DNA of 52,679 nt, taken from NCBI GenBank assembly GCA_902776365.1, contig CACYPU010000016.1, positions 1 through 52,679 of the forward strand. Reading direction: 5' to 3'. Under the pieces are notes generated by a model that was given only the letters and a program-made list of their open reading frames with translations, was not told where the DNA came from and did not search any database. Each line of letters starts with the position of its first letter. Within the stretch, counting starts at the first letter, position 1. Below are positions 38,815 through 47,600 of the stretch, in pieces. The DNA comes from an uncultured Bacteroidota bacterium (GTDB taxonomy: Bacteria > Bacteroidota > Bacteroidia > Bacteroidales > P3). A program made the translations under genes and the position numbers.

Positions 38815-39323
38815 AACTTAGTTATAAATACCACTCCTTCAACATCCCCCTATGCCTGCTGCGCCTCCTGAAGCGTCGCATGCGGTGGGTACGTGCCGCC
38901 GGTGGCATCGTCACCGCCCCCGATGGTACCATGCTCCTCATACAGCGCAACGGCCGCTGGGACCTCCCAAAAGGCAAGGTCGAGCCCGGCGAAACCCTCC
39001 TCCAAGCAGCCCTCCGCGAAGTAGAGGAAGAAACTGGCATTAAAGTGGATAGTGGACAGTGGATAGTGGGTAGCACTCAGGTCCAAATGCTATCCACTAC
39101 CCACTACCCACTACCCACTAAAACCTACCACATCTTCAATCTCTACGGCGGCTGGCACCTCAAACAAACCTCCTGGTTCCCCATGAGCGCCGAAAAACAA
39201 GCCGGCACCGCCCAGCAGGAAGAAGGCATCACCGCCGTCGTTTGGGTCTCCCCCGACGAATGGCACCGCCGTCTCTCCTCCTCCTACGGCACCCTTAGAA
39301 CCCTCGAAAAACAGATTCGTTAA
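38811..39323 (+). CDS. NUDIX hydrolase carrying a bipartite repeat element
   Basis: 170 aa. The NUDIX box is complete ([22 protein letters not shown], matching Gx5Ex7REUxEExG), preceded by [26 protein letters not shown]. Such enzymes hydrolyse nucleoside diphosphates linked to another group. Right after the box, about 25 residues ([13 protein letters not shown], then [11 protein letters not shown]) are encoded by a repeat element and replace the loop leading to the next strand ([10 protein letters not shown]). The catalytic helix itself is intact. Followed 25 bases later by dprA. Confidence 0.88.
   Translation: MKLSYKYHSFNIPLCLLRLLKRRMRWVRAAGGIVTAPDGTMLLIQRNGRWDLPKGKVEPGETLLQAALREVEEETGIKVDSGQWIVGSTQVQMLSTTHYPLPTKTYHIFNLYGGWHLKQTSWFPMSAEKQAGTAQQEEGITAVVWVSPDEWHRRLSSSYGTLRTLEKQIR
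39045..39117 (+). repeat. bipartite heptamer element, copy B (in NUDIX gene)
   Basis: GTGGATA, GTGGACA, GTGGATA, GTGGGTA; 17-base core GCACTCAGGTCCAAATG; CTATCCA, CTACCCA x3. That is 28 + 17 + 28 = 73 bases. The left and right halves are reverse complements, so a hairpin with the core as loop is possible. Confidence 0.95.
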
Positions 39324-39348
39324 AATTCGTATCATTCGCCAACGAACA

Positions 39349-40452
39349 ATGCAAACAATCTCGCAGATAGCCCTCACCTTCACTCCCGGACTCGGCAACA
39401 CCTCCATCCGCCGCCTCATTGAGCTCTACCCCGACGAGGACATCTTCTCCTTGCCCAAATCCGAACTCAAAACCGCCTTCGGCACACACCAAAGCATCGT
39501 CGACAACATACTGAACAAAAATGGTTTCCCTCGTGCCGAGGAAGAACTCCGCTTCTGCGAGCAGAACCATATCCGCCCTCTCTTCTTCACCTCGCCCGAC
39601 TATCCCGAGCGCCTCAACCGCCCCGAAGCCGACGACTGTCCTGCCCTGCTCTATGTCCTCGGCAGCGCCGACCTCAACTCCGAACGCGCAGTGTCCATTG
39701 TCGGCACCCGCCGCGCCACTGCCTACGGCCGCGACAATACCGACCGTCTCGTCCGCGAACTCAAACCCTACAACACCCCTATAGTCAGTGGATTGGCCTA
39801 CGGCATCGACACCGCCGCCCACACCGCTGCCCTCGAGCACCAGTTGCCCACTGTTGCCGTCCTCGGACATGGCCTCGACCAAATCTACCCTGCCGAGAAC
39901 CGTCCCTTGGCCAAACGAATCCTCGAGGCCGGCGGTGCCCTCGTCACCGAATATCCCTCCGGCACCGCCATCAACCCTCGATTCTTCCCCGCACGCAACC
40001 GCATCATTGCCGCCCTCAGCGATGCTTCTGTCGTTGTGGAGGCTTCCGAGAAAGGTGGCGCCCTCATCACCGCCGCCATTGCCGCCTCCTACCAGCGCGA
40101 AGTCTTCGCCCTCCCCGGACGCATCACCGATACCTACTCCCGAGGCACCAACAACCTCATCGCCTCCAACCGTGCCCTCCTCCTCCGCAATGCCGACGAC
40201 ATCGCTTTCCAACTCGGATGGCCCATCCAGGGACAACAAACCTCGATGAATGAAATAAAAGAAACGCCGAAACTCAGTTCCGACGAACAAAAAATCGTCA
40301 ACATCCTGAAAGCCAACAACCACATGACTCTCGACGAAATAGCCACAGCCGTCTCATTCTCGCTCCCGAAAACCGCCTCGCACCTCTTCAACCTCGAAAT
40401 GAACAAAGTCGTCCACACCCTCCCCGGCCACCTCTACCAAATAATATCATGA
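39349..40452 (+). CDS. dprA: DNA-processing protein DprA
   Basis: 367 aa. The Rossmann-like core has SIVGTRRATAYGRDNTDRLV, IVSGLAYGIDTAAHTAAL, AVLGHGLDQIYPAENRPLAKRI, LVTEYPSGTAINPRFFPARNRIIAALSDASVVVEA and EVFALPGRITD. A C-terminal winged helix (EQKIVNILKANNHMTLDEIATAV) is the DML1-like domain. It loads RecA on incoming single-stranded DNA during transformation. No repeat insertion. Confidence 0.94.
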   Translation: MQTISQIALTFTPGLGNTSIRRLIELYPDEDIFSLPKSELKTAFGTHQSIVDNILNKNGFPRAEEELRFCEQNHIRPLFFTSPDYPERLNRPEADDCPALLYVLGSADLNSERAVSIVGTRRATAYGRDNTDRLVRELKPYNTPIVSGLAYGIDTAAHTAALEHQLPTVAVLGHGLDQIYPAENRPLAKRILEAGGALVTEYPSGTAINPRFFPARNRIIAALSDASVVVEASEKGGALITAAIAASYQREVFALPGRITDTYSRGTNNLIASNRALLLRNADDIAFQLGWPIQGQQTSMNEIKETPKLSSDEQKIVNILKANNHMTLDEIATAVSFSLPKTASHLFNLEMNKVVHTLPGHLYQIIS

Positions 40453-40457
40453 GGAAC

Positions 40458-40473
40458 AGGCTTGCCCAAGCCT
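40458..40473. terminator. hairpin after dprA, no T tract
   Basis: AGGCTTG CC CAAGCCT forms a perfect 7-bp stem between the convergent dprA and methyltransferase genes. It lacks a T run, so terminator function is doubtful. Confidence 0.35.
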
Positions 40474-40487
40474 ACTGCAGCAGCCAA

Positions 40488-40514
40488 ATTCTTAATTTTT
40501 AACTCTTAACTCCC
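40488..40514. repeat. short repeats TCTTAAT/TCTTAAC at the methyltransferase end
   Basis: ATTCTTAATTTTTAACTCTTAACTCC reads on the minus strand as GGAGTTAAGAGTTAAAAATTAAGAAT, units GAGTTAA and AATTAAG. It covers the last codons (ELRVKN) and stop. Confidence 0.75.
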
Positions 40515-41292
40515 AAAATGCCACACTCGCCGCAGCGGCCACATTCAGCGAATCCACTCCCCGCTGCATCGGTATCTTCGCTACATAGTCGCATTGTTGC
40601 AACACACTGTCGCTCAACCCATCACCTTCCGTTCCCATAACAATGGCCAACTGTTCAGGCTCCTTCAGCACAGGGTCGCCGATACTCACCGAACGGTCGG
40701 TCAATGCCAGCGCCACTGTCTGGAATCCCAGTTCCCTGAGCGTCTCCGGATAATTTTTAGTTTCTTCAATCCAAGTCCAGGGAACCTGAAAAACAGTCCC
40801 CATACTCACACGGCAAGCTCTGCGGTTCAACGGGTCGCAGCAAGTTCTCGTAAGCAACAGTGCGTCAATGCCCAACGCCGCTGCTGCTCGGAAAATGGCT
40901 CCGGTATTCTCCGAATTGACCACCGAATCCATCACAGCCACACGTCGAGCACCCTCACACACCTCTCCTACCCCGCGCATCTTTGGTCGACGCATACAGC
41001 TCAACACCCCCCTACTCAGCTCATATCCTGTCAACTTCGCCAATACTTCCCGCCGACCCGTATACACCGGCACCTCCGCACCCAACGCTTCCACCTGCCC
41101 AAGGAACTTCTCCTCGCACAAGAACGACACAGGTTCCACGCCGTGCTCCAACGCCACCCTGATCACCTTCTCACTCTCACAGATAAACACACCCTCCTCC
41201 GGATGCAGACGGTTCCTCAGCTGACCCTCCGTCAGCCGCGAATACGGGGCCATCTCTGGCGCAGCCAACGATTCTATATATCTAATATTCAT
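40492..41292 (-). CDS. SpoU/TrmH-family RNA 2'-O-methyltransferase
   Basis: 266 aa. RVAVMDSVVNSENTGAIFRAAAALG (motif 1), AIVMGTEGDGLSDSVL (motif 2) and IPMQRGVDSLNVAAAASVAFWEL (motif 3) are the SPOUT knot motifs. The N-terminal substrate-binding domain (ESEKVIRVALEHG) fits rRNA or tRNA 2'-O-ribose methylation by S-adenosylmethionine. The exact site cannot be told. The final codons are repeat-encoded. Confidence 0.9.
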   Translation of the reverse strand: MNIRYIESLAAPEMAPYSRLTEGQLRNRLHPEEGVFICESEKVIRVALEHGVEPVSFLCEEKFLGQVEALGAEVPVYTGRREVLAKLTGYELSRGVLSCMRRPKMRGVGEVCEGARRVAVMDSVVNSENTGAIFRAAAALGIDALLLTRTCCDPLNRRACRVSMGTVFQVPWTWIEETKNYPETLRELGFQTVALALTDRSVSIGDPVLKEPEQLAIVMGTEGDGLSDSVLQQCDYVAKIPMQRGVDSLNVAAAASVAFWELRVKN

Positions 41293-41306
41293 CTTCTACT
41301 CTTTTT

Positions 41307-41972
41307 TCAACGTATCCAGTATCCTAGCGTGAGGCTGAGAAATCCCTGCCCGTAGCCCTCGAGGGTGGGTTGCGAGTAGCGAACACCGTTTTCAATCGCG
41401 CCCGTTCCCGCTGGCAGAGGAGCGCCACCGCTGGTAAAGGGATTGCCTAAAGCCAGATAGCTCATTCCAAGGCTGAAACGTCCGTCATAGACAATATCGA
41501 ACCCCACCTTCCAGGCGAAACCCCAGCCGTGCTCCTCCATCTCGTCCATCACCCCGGGAGCCGCCATGCGCCTGCAGGTAATGTTGCGCCAATAGCCTCC
41601 CACGGCACCATAAACCACGATGTCCCAATCGTCGCCCATGCCCCAAACGGGCATCAAAAGACCCGCCGTGAAGGGAAAATGCAGGGAGCGGTTGACGTAG
41701 AGGCTCTCGTCCATAGGCGCCGCCTCGCGGTCGGGACTTTCGGACTTCAGCCAGTGAACGCCATCGAGCATCACCACGACAATACCCGGCCAGGTCTTTG
41801 GAGAATACATGGCTCGGATGCCCGCCGTGAAACTCGTCGAGAGCACGGGAGCATTGTCCGTGGCGCCGGCAGGGACGGCTCCTCCAACAGTGACACTGCC
41901 CCACCACTGAGAACGTCCCGACGGAACCCCTATACATAGGGCAACAATTATGGTCAGAAAATATTTCCTCAT
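41307..41972 (-). CDS. outer-membrane beta-barrel protein
   Basis: 221 aa from ATG 41972 (MRKYFLTIIVALCIG; an ATG 21 bases upstream is possible). After the signal peptide come glycine-rich strands (WWGSVTVGGAVPAGATDNAPVL, FSLGMSYLALGNPF), ending FLSLTLGYWIR, a small barrel. No named family recognised. It lies 14 bases upstream of the methyltransferase on the same strand, so may be co-transcribed. Confidence 0.72.
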   Translation of the reverse strand: MRKYFLTIIVALCIGVPSGRSQWWGSVTVGGAVPAGATDNAPVLSTSFTAGIRAMYSPKTWPGIVVVMLDGVHWLKSESPDREAAPMDESLYVNRSLHFPFTAGLLMPVWGMGDDWDIVVYGAVGGYWRNITCRRMAAPGVMDEMEEHGWGFAWKVGFDIVYDGRFSLGMSYLALGNPFTSGGAPLPAGTGAIENGVRYSQPTLEGYGQGFLSLTLGYWIR

Positions 41973-42094
41973 CTTTCTTTTCTCTTCCATCATTACACTT
42001 TCATAATAACGTCACCGATAAAAAAAAATTGTATCATCTCGCCGTTTCTTCGCGCCACTCAATAATGGAATTAACTTTTCTTTAAGAAAAAAAA

Positions 42095-42126
42095 TTTGGC
42101 CATTCCAAAAACAATTCCTAATTTTG
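42095..42126 (+). promoter_or_regulatory. Bacteroidota promoter of the gene at 42180
   Basis: TTTG at 42095-42098, a 20-base spacer and TAATTTTG at 42119-42126, 54 bases before the ATG. Confidence 0.7.
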
Positions 42127-42142
42127 CACTTCGAAAAAGAAC

Positions 42143-42179
42143 TATAATCTATTATCTATAAACTATTATCTATATTATT
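42143..42179. repeat. heptamer array ATTATCT/ATAAACT before a start codon
   Basis: Units CTATTATCT, ATAAACT, ATTATCT, ATATTATT in the 5'-UTR, directly before ATG 42180. It is the reverse complement of the AGnTAAT family. Confidence 0.85.
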
Positions 42180-42950
42180 ATGACCTACCGAGAACAAGAG
42201 GAGAAACTCTTCCAGCGCTGGGCCCAGCGTGCCCGCAAGCTCCATGACGCCGACCTCATCACCAAGGATGGCCTGCTCTTCCGCGGCGACGTGGAATGGG
42301 ACGGCTTCTGCCAAATCCACCGCCCCGCCAACGAGGAACAGCTCTGGAACGATGCAGGCATGCGCCTCCTCGTCCTCACCAAGGAACTCTATGAGGAAGA
42401 CTGCTGGGACATCCGCACCGAAACCGGCCGTGTGCCCTCTCCGCGCCTCACCGTCCGCACCGCCATGCGCTTCTTCCCCAATCTCGAACTCTGGGCCTAT
42501 GGCCTTCTCACCATCCCCGACCGCAAGGTCATCCCCTTCTCCAAGGCCGACAACGCCACGCGCCTGCAGGGCTTCTACGAAAACGCACCCATCGCACGCA
42601 TCAACTGTAAGAAACAATCCGACACGAAATCCGCCAGCAACACCGTGCTGCAGAAATACATGGACAACTATGCCGACCTCCTCGGCGAACAAATCAACAT
42701 GTACAAGGCCGACATCATCCTCTGTCTCGGTGGACAAGGCATCATGGTCAACTTTATCAGAAAAAACGTCTACACCGACCTCATGGACATCAACCCCCAC
42801 TGCTTCTACTCACCTTCGGCCAACGTACTGGTCGTCAAGCAATACCACCCCACCTACAATGTCTACAGCCGCAAGGAGATGTACACCGCCATGATTCAAG
42901 ACTACCAAGCCTTCCTCAAAGCCACACCGCATTTCCCCACAGTCAGATAA
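42180..42950 (+). CDS. protein of unknown function, possibly uracil-DNA-glycosylase-like
   Basis: 256 aa, soluble. GLLFRGDVEWDGFCQIHRP, MRLLVLTKELYEEDCWDIRTE and a C-terminal PSANVLVVKQYHPTYNVYSRKEMY. The HP-T motif near the end and the early hydrophobic strand followed by a charged turn recall the uracil-DNA-glycosylase superfamily, but this is weak and I do not claim it. It stands alone with its own promoter and terminator. Confidence 0.7.
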   Translation: MTYREQEEKLFQRWAQRARKLHDADLITKDGLLFRGDVEWDGFCQIHRPANEEQLWNDAGMRLLVLTKELYEEDCWDIRTETGRVPSPRLTVRTAMRFFPNLELWAYGLLTIPDRKVIPFSKADNATRLQGFYENAPIARINCKKQSDTKSASNTVLQKYMDNYADLLGEQINMYKADIILCLGGQGIMVNFIRKNVYTDLMDINPHCFYSPSANVLVVKQYHPTYNVYSRKEMYTAMIQDYQAFLKATPHFPTVR

Positions 42951-42973
42951 CAGATATCAATGTTCCAATAACA

Positions 42974-43022
42974 ATTAACGGGGCCCACAAAAACGCGGAC
43001 CCCGTTAATTAATAATTTTTAA
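42974..43022. terminator. bidirectional terminator
   Basis: ATTAACGGGG (42974-42983) pairs with CCCCGTTAAT (43000-43009); TTTTTT follows on the plus strand. Serves the convergent genes on both sides. Confidence 0.88.
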
Positions 43023-43028
43023 TTATTC

Positions 43029-43445
43029 TCATCTTTTAGTCAAAATGAACTGGGTTTGCCCACCGGCCATCGAGGCAATCGAACTGGGCAGGTTGTACAC
43101 CATCGTGTTGCCCTGATACTCGAGCGTCATGTCGCCCACCAGATTGTTGTTGGTCTTCACCACAACCATCTTCTTTCCGTCGAAGGTGTAGTCAAACTCA
43201 CCCTGCGGCAGGTCAATACCCAAATCGGGCACGAGAGAGACGGCAGCGTTGCACTTGGTCTCGCTGGTGAATGTAAGGTCGGCGGTGATAGCAATCGAGC
43301 CAATCATAGGAATGTTGTTGAAGGTCTCGGTGCCCACCCAATGGGTACCCACGAGGCTCACCGCTTCCTCCTCTTTGTCCTTCGAGCACGAAACCATAGC
43401 CAGCATGGCGGCGGAAACGAAGGCCATCATAAGAATTTTCTTCAT
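43029..43445 (-). CDS. small lipocalin-like lipoprotein
   Basis: 138 aa. Lipobox AMVSC gives Cys20, followed by SKDKEEEAVSLVGTHWVGTE. Strand-rich body (SIAITADLTFTSETKCNAAVSL, FDYTFDGKKMVVVKTNNN) like the lipoprotein at 28553-28951. Function unknown. Own promoter (TATATTTG at 43499-43506, minus). Confidence 0.82.
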   Translation of the reverse strand: MKKILMMAFVSAAMLAMVSCSKDKEEEAVSLVGTHWVGTETFNNIPMIGSIAITADLTFTSETKCNAAVSLVPDLGIDLPQGEFDYTFDGKKMVVVKTNNNLVGDMTLEYQGNTMVYNLPSSIASMAGGQTQFILTKR

Positions 43446-43498
43446 AACAATAAGGTATTTAATTATTTACAATAATATTTATTTATCGATCAACAATG

Positions 43499-43506
43499 CA
43501 AATATA
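43499..43506 (-). promoter_or_regulatory. -7 box of the lipoprotein gene
   Basis: TATATTTG on the minus strand, 54 bases before ATG 43445. Confidence 0.55.
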
Positions 43507-43539
43507 CATCTTTTTTTGATACCGACGACATAAAAAATA

Positions 43540-44577
43540 TCATTTTACAACGAATTTGGTTGTTCTCATCTGTTTTTTGCCCTCTATTTGCAACAGGTAG
43601 ATGCCCTTCCCCAACTCCGCAACGGGAATGGTCCCCAGGGTGGAACCCTCTTTCACCTTCTGGCCCATCACATTGAAAATGGTATAACCCACCGCCTCAC
43701 AAGAAAGCCCTTTCAGATAAAGGATATCGGTGGCCGGATTGGGATACACCTCAAGCGGCTGCGGCTCTGAGGCTTCGCGAACAGCAATTGGCGGCGTCGA
43801 GGGAATGATATTCACGATAAGCCCCTCTATCTTTGTCCATCCGTTAGAAAAGCCATTAGGGTCGGGGAGCTTGTACCAGTTGTCCTTGTAACCGCCCCAG
43901 CCAAAGTTGATATGGAACTTCCCGTCACTCTCGCGATAGCCGTCGACCACGACATTGTGACCCGAGGTTCCCGCAGCATTCTCAACGGCCAGATGGGCAG
44001 GATAGCCGGCTTGCAGATTGGAAATTAGGGTAGCGTACATCGCCGAATCGGGTTCCCGAAGCAGCTGACAATTCTCGAAACCAAACCTCTGGTAGGCGTC
44101 GAACGCCTGGTCTACGGAAAAGGTGCCGGAGCCATAAGAATCCGACGCTGAATAGACCTGCTTGCAAGCCACTCCACAAGCAAAAATCACGGCAGCAGCC
44201 AACGAGCCGGAAAGCTCCTCGTCACGCTGGAATCTGGCATCGGCGGAATCTAGCATCTCGTTCAGCTGCGGAAACGAGGGGAAATCATAAGTCTCCCAAT
44301 CGTCATCGATATGGAACTGCCGACCAAAATAATTACCAGTGTAATAATCGTCGAAATCGTTGAAGCGGGTACCTTGCGTCGTCCGCAGATAATTAAGAAT
44401 CTGACCCATAACAACAGCAGGACATCCAGCGTAGCTATGTTTGTTATTCTCCAACGGATCTGCCGGACAAGATTGATTGTAGGGGGGTCCCTGTGTCCAC
44501 CGTGTGGTAAGGAGAGGCTGTTGCGCCCAGCCAGTCATAGCGCAAAACGAAAACAGTACAATAAAAATCTTTTTCAT
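43540..44577 (-). CDS. C10-family cysteine protease with T9SS sorting domain
   Basis: 345 aa. Signal peptide to about residue 19 (MKKIFIVLFSFCAMTGWAQ), then directly the peptidase: HSYAGCPAVVMGQIL gives nucleophile Cys52, TSGHNVVVDGY gives His207, and NFGWGGYKDNWY follows. C10 enzymes are streptopain relatives. Most have a long inhibitory propeptide of about 100 residues; here the catalytic domain begins within about 10 residues of the leader. The C-terminus, LEVYPNPATDILYL to RTTKFVVK, is a type A T9SS sorting signal, so the protein is sent to the surface. Confidence 0.9.
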   Translation of the reverse strand: MKKIFIVLFSFCAMTGWAQQPLLTTRWTQGPPYNQSCPADPLENNKHSYAGCPAVVMGQILNYLRTTQGTRFNDFDDYYTGNYFGRQFHIDDDWETYDFPSFPQLNEMLDSADARFQRDEELSGSLAAAVIFACGVACKQVYSASDSYGSGTFSVDQAFDAYQRFGFENCQLLREPDSAMYATLISNLQAGYPAHLAVENAAGTSGHNVVVDGYRESDGKFHINFGWGGYKDNWYKLPDPNGFSNGWTKIEGLIVNIIPSTPPIAVREASEPQPLEVYPNPATDILYLKGLSCEAVGYTIFNVMGQKVKEGSTLGTIPVAELGKGIYLLQIEGKKQMRTTKFVVK

Positions 44578-44607
44578 ATTTTAGAATAGTATTTTCAATT
44601 CGCGGGG

Positions 44608-44615
44608 CAAAAATA
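44608..44615 (-). promoter_or_regulatory. -7 box of the C10 protease gene
   Basis: TATTTTTG on the minus strand, 31 bases before ATG 44577. Confidence 0.5.
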
Positions 44616-44649
44616 CAAATAAATCTTGAAAAGACAGAAAGACTGTTCC

Positions 44650-47600
44650 CTATTTACTATTATTTTTCAGCAGACGAACAGTGTGTCGCCCACCGTCGGC
44701 GGTAATGATGGTAAGTAGATATACTGCAGGGGAACAAGAGGTGACATCCAAGAGATAATCACCACTTCCTGCTGCCGTGAATTTCAAATCTTCTCGGCGA
44801 CCCAACATATCAGTGAGATATGCTGCAACAAGATGGTCGGAAGTGACGACTATCACCTTTCCATCCGTCGGGTTCGGGTATACCTTACAGTCAACCAAAT
44901 GTGCCACATCAATGGACTCTGCCTGCTGGAAGATAGCCATCAGCGAAGTGTCGCCAGTTACAATCAAACTTCTCGGATTGGTTGTGTCACCATCGTTCCA
45001 TTGAGCAAAGAGATAGTTCTCGTGAGGTGTAGCCGTCAAGGTGGCGGTGTCTCCACGGTAGTAAAGACCACCACCCGTCACTGTACCATATTCGGCGTTG
45101 TTGGAAACGACGGTAATGATGTGGAAGGGTCTTGGCAGCTCCCCATTGCTGGGTTCGATGATAATGTTATCGATGGCAGCAGGTGTTTGGTGGTAACCTC
45201 CCAAGTTGTTGTGCCACATGAAAACCAACAGATAATTACCGGGAGTGGCAATATGGAAGGTGCCAGACTGGTTCTGCCAGGTTGTACACAGGTTTAGTTG
45301 ATTATGGTTATCGAGGTCGATGCCGCCTTCCGGCACCTCGTTCTCGTCGAAGCCGCTAAGATGGCCTGGCGTGAGGACAGTGTATGCCGGCACAATTGCT
45401 GCTCGAAGGTAATCGAAGTGCACCTCCCCATTACATTTCCAATCGAAACCATAGGCATAGTCGCCCACAGTATCGAAGCGAAGAGCATAGGAGGCAAACA
45501 CCGTGGAGGCCGAACCACTGTAGTTATTGCTGGCGCCATTGTCGCTGATATAGAGCGAGCGGCCAGGATGGCCCGTGGCACTTCCTATCATCCAACGGTT
45601 GTGCTGGTCGCCATTGACGAGGGTCCATCGGTCGGAGTAGTCGTCATCAAACCCACCGGAGCAGGGCAGCGTGTCGGGAGCGACGGAAAGAGTAGCCGCA
45701 ACTACACGCTGTGCCACTACCGAATCCAGGCAGCTGGGGTAAACGTAGATGTGATAGACGGTGCCGGAAGCGAGTCCCGTCAAGGTGAGTGACGTATGAT
45801 GCCTGACGAGCGAGGAGCTGTCAATCTCGCCTTCGCCGCAGGCTACCGTCATCATTCCGCCAGCCCCCGAGCGGCTGGAAGTGCCAGGGATGAAGTCGGC
45901 AGTGTCGTACTCGACATGCCAGAGGGTGCTACTCCGGCTGGTATCGCTCCACGCGATGGTGAGGCTGTCGAGGCTCGCATAGACGGCACGCAACTCCTCA
46001 GCCGGGGCGCAGGGAAGCTCGTCGAGGACGATGTCGTCGATATAGGGCCGGTTCGTTTGCGGAATGTCATGCGGAGCCATGAAGGCCACATGGCCGTGGG
46101 GACCGAAGTAGCGGTTCAGCCGCACGATGTGGTGCGAGTAGTCGCTGAGGGAAACGATACGGGCGGTATCGACAGCTACGAAGGAGGCCGTGTCGGTGGG
46201 GTCGCTCATCACGCCCACCACGATAAACGAGTTGTAATAGAAGTGGGCCGTGCGCATCCAGAACGACACCTGCAGGCTCGACACAGGGTACCGCGTCGAG
46301 TCGGTGAGGGGCATGATGGCCAGCTGGTCTGAAGATGAACAGGGAGCATGGAAGCGCATAGCGTTGGTGCCGCCATGGGCGTAGGTGGCGTCGTTGTGCA
46401 CCCAGGGACCACGGCCATAACAGTCGTTGTAATACAGCCAGCATTCAGGCAGTGTGTTCTCGGGCGAGTATGTAGCGTACGAGGGAATGCCATTGACGCT
46501 TTCAAAGTCCTCCACAAAGGGCAGTGCGGCAAGTGGGCTGCAGAGGGTGTGGAACGGTTCTGGGTAAGAGGAATAACCCTCGCTACCACCACAGCTGGCG
46601 ACCACCACCAGCTCGTAGTCGCTGTTGGGGTTGAGACCTCCAATGAAGGCATTGTTGTCATAGAAGATTTGAGGCTCAACGCTGCCGATGTCGAATCCCG
46701 GTGCGCCGACATATACCAGCCACTGGTCGGGGTTGGCGTTGCCATCGGCTCCACAAGGATGCAGACCGCAATCCCAAGTGGCGAAGACGCTGTCGGCAGT
46801 GACGTGCGTCACGCGGACATGCTCGGGTGTGGGACAGGGCCTCGACAGCCTCAGTTCGATATTGTCGAGGTCGAAACCGTTGTTGGGCATAGTATCGCTT
46901 TCGGGCGAAGGGGTATAGAAGACAATGTACCGGCCGCTGCCCGTATAGTTCACGAACCGTACCGTGACAGAATGGAGCGAGGCGACAGGTTCATCGCTGA
47001 GGTCAACGGTGTCGACAGGCACAAAGCCGGAATAGGTGTAGGCATGCGAGGGAACGGAATGCTCCATGCTGGCTGCAGGCAAGTACCCCGAGAACCAGGT
47101 GACATCCTCGGCGACACCTACAATCAGGCGCGAGTACGGAATCGGACTAACACCACTGCCGGGACGCTCGATAAGAAAGTTCACCTCCAATTCGGTGATG
47201 TCTATCGAGGTATCCAGGCGTGGCAGGGCTGCCCAGCGGTAGTTATTCGAACCGGAACTCATATTGAATCCTACGGTGTCCTCGCCGATATACGTATGTG
47301 TGGCGTGCGGCCTGCTCGAAATGCGGGATGGCACCGAGCCCCTGCGCCAGCAGGGATTGATATCTTCCTCGTAGCCATACGCGTAGCTCTCGAAGTCCTC
47401 TCTAAATGGCAGGTCGTCGTAGGTCAGCGGCGGGCACTCCGTCTGGATACTCCCTGTCTGGAAGATGCTGCTGAGACTTGTACATTCGGCAGCGACGGCA
47501 TAGTTGTAGAGGGTGTTGCTTGCAAGCGGATGGAAGGTGTAGAAGGTGTCGGTGATTCCACTTACAGTGTCGCCGCCCAGGACGGCAGTGAAGCTGTTGT

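Noticed and set aside
39045-39117. CRISPR-like array
   Set aside because: Units are 7 bp with no spacers of even length, in coding frame, and there are no cas genes.
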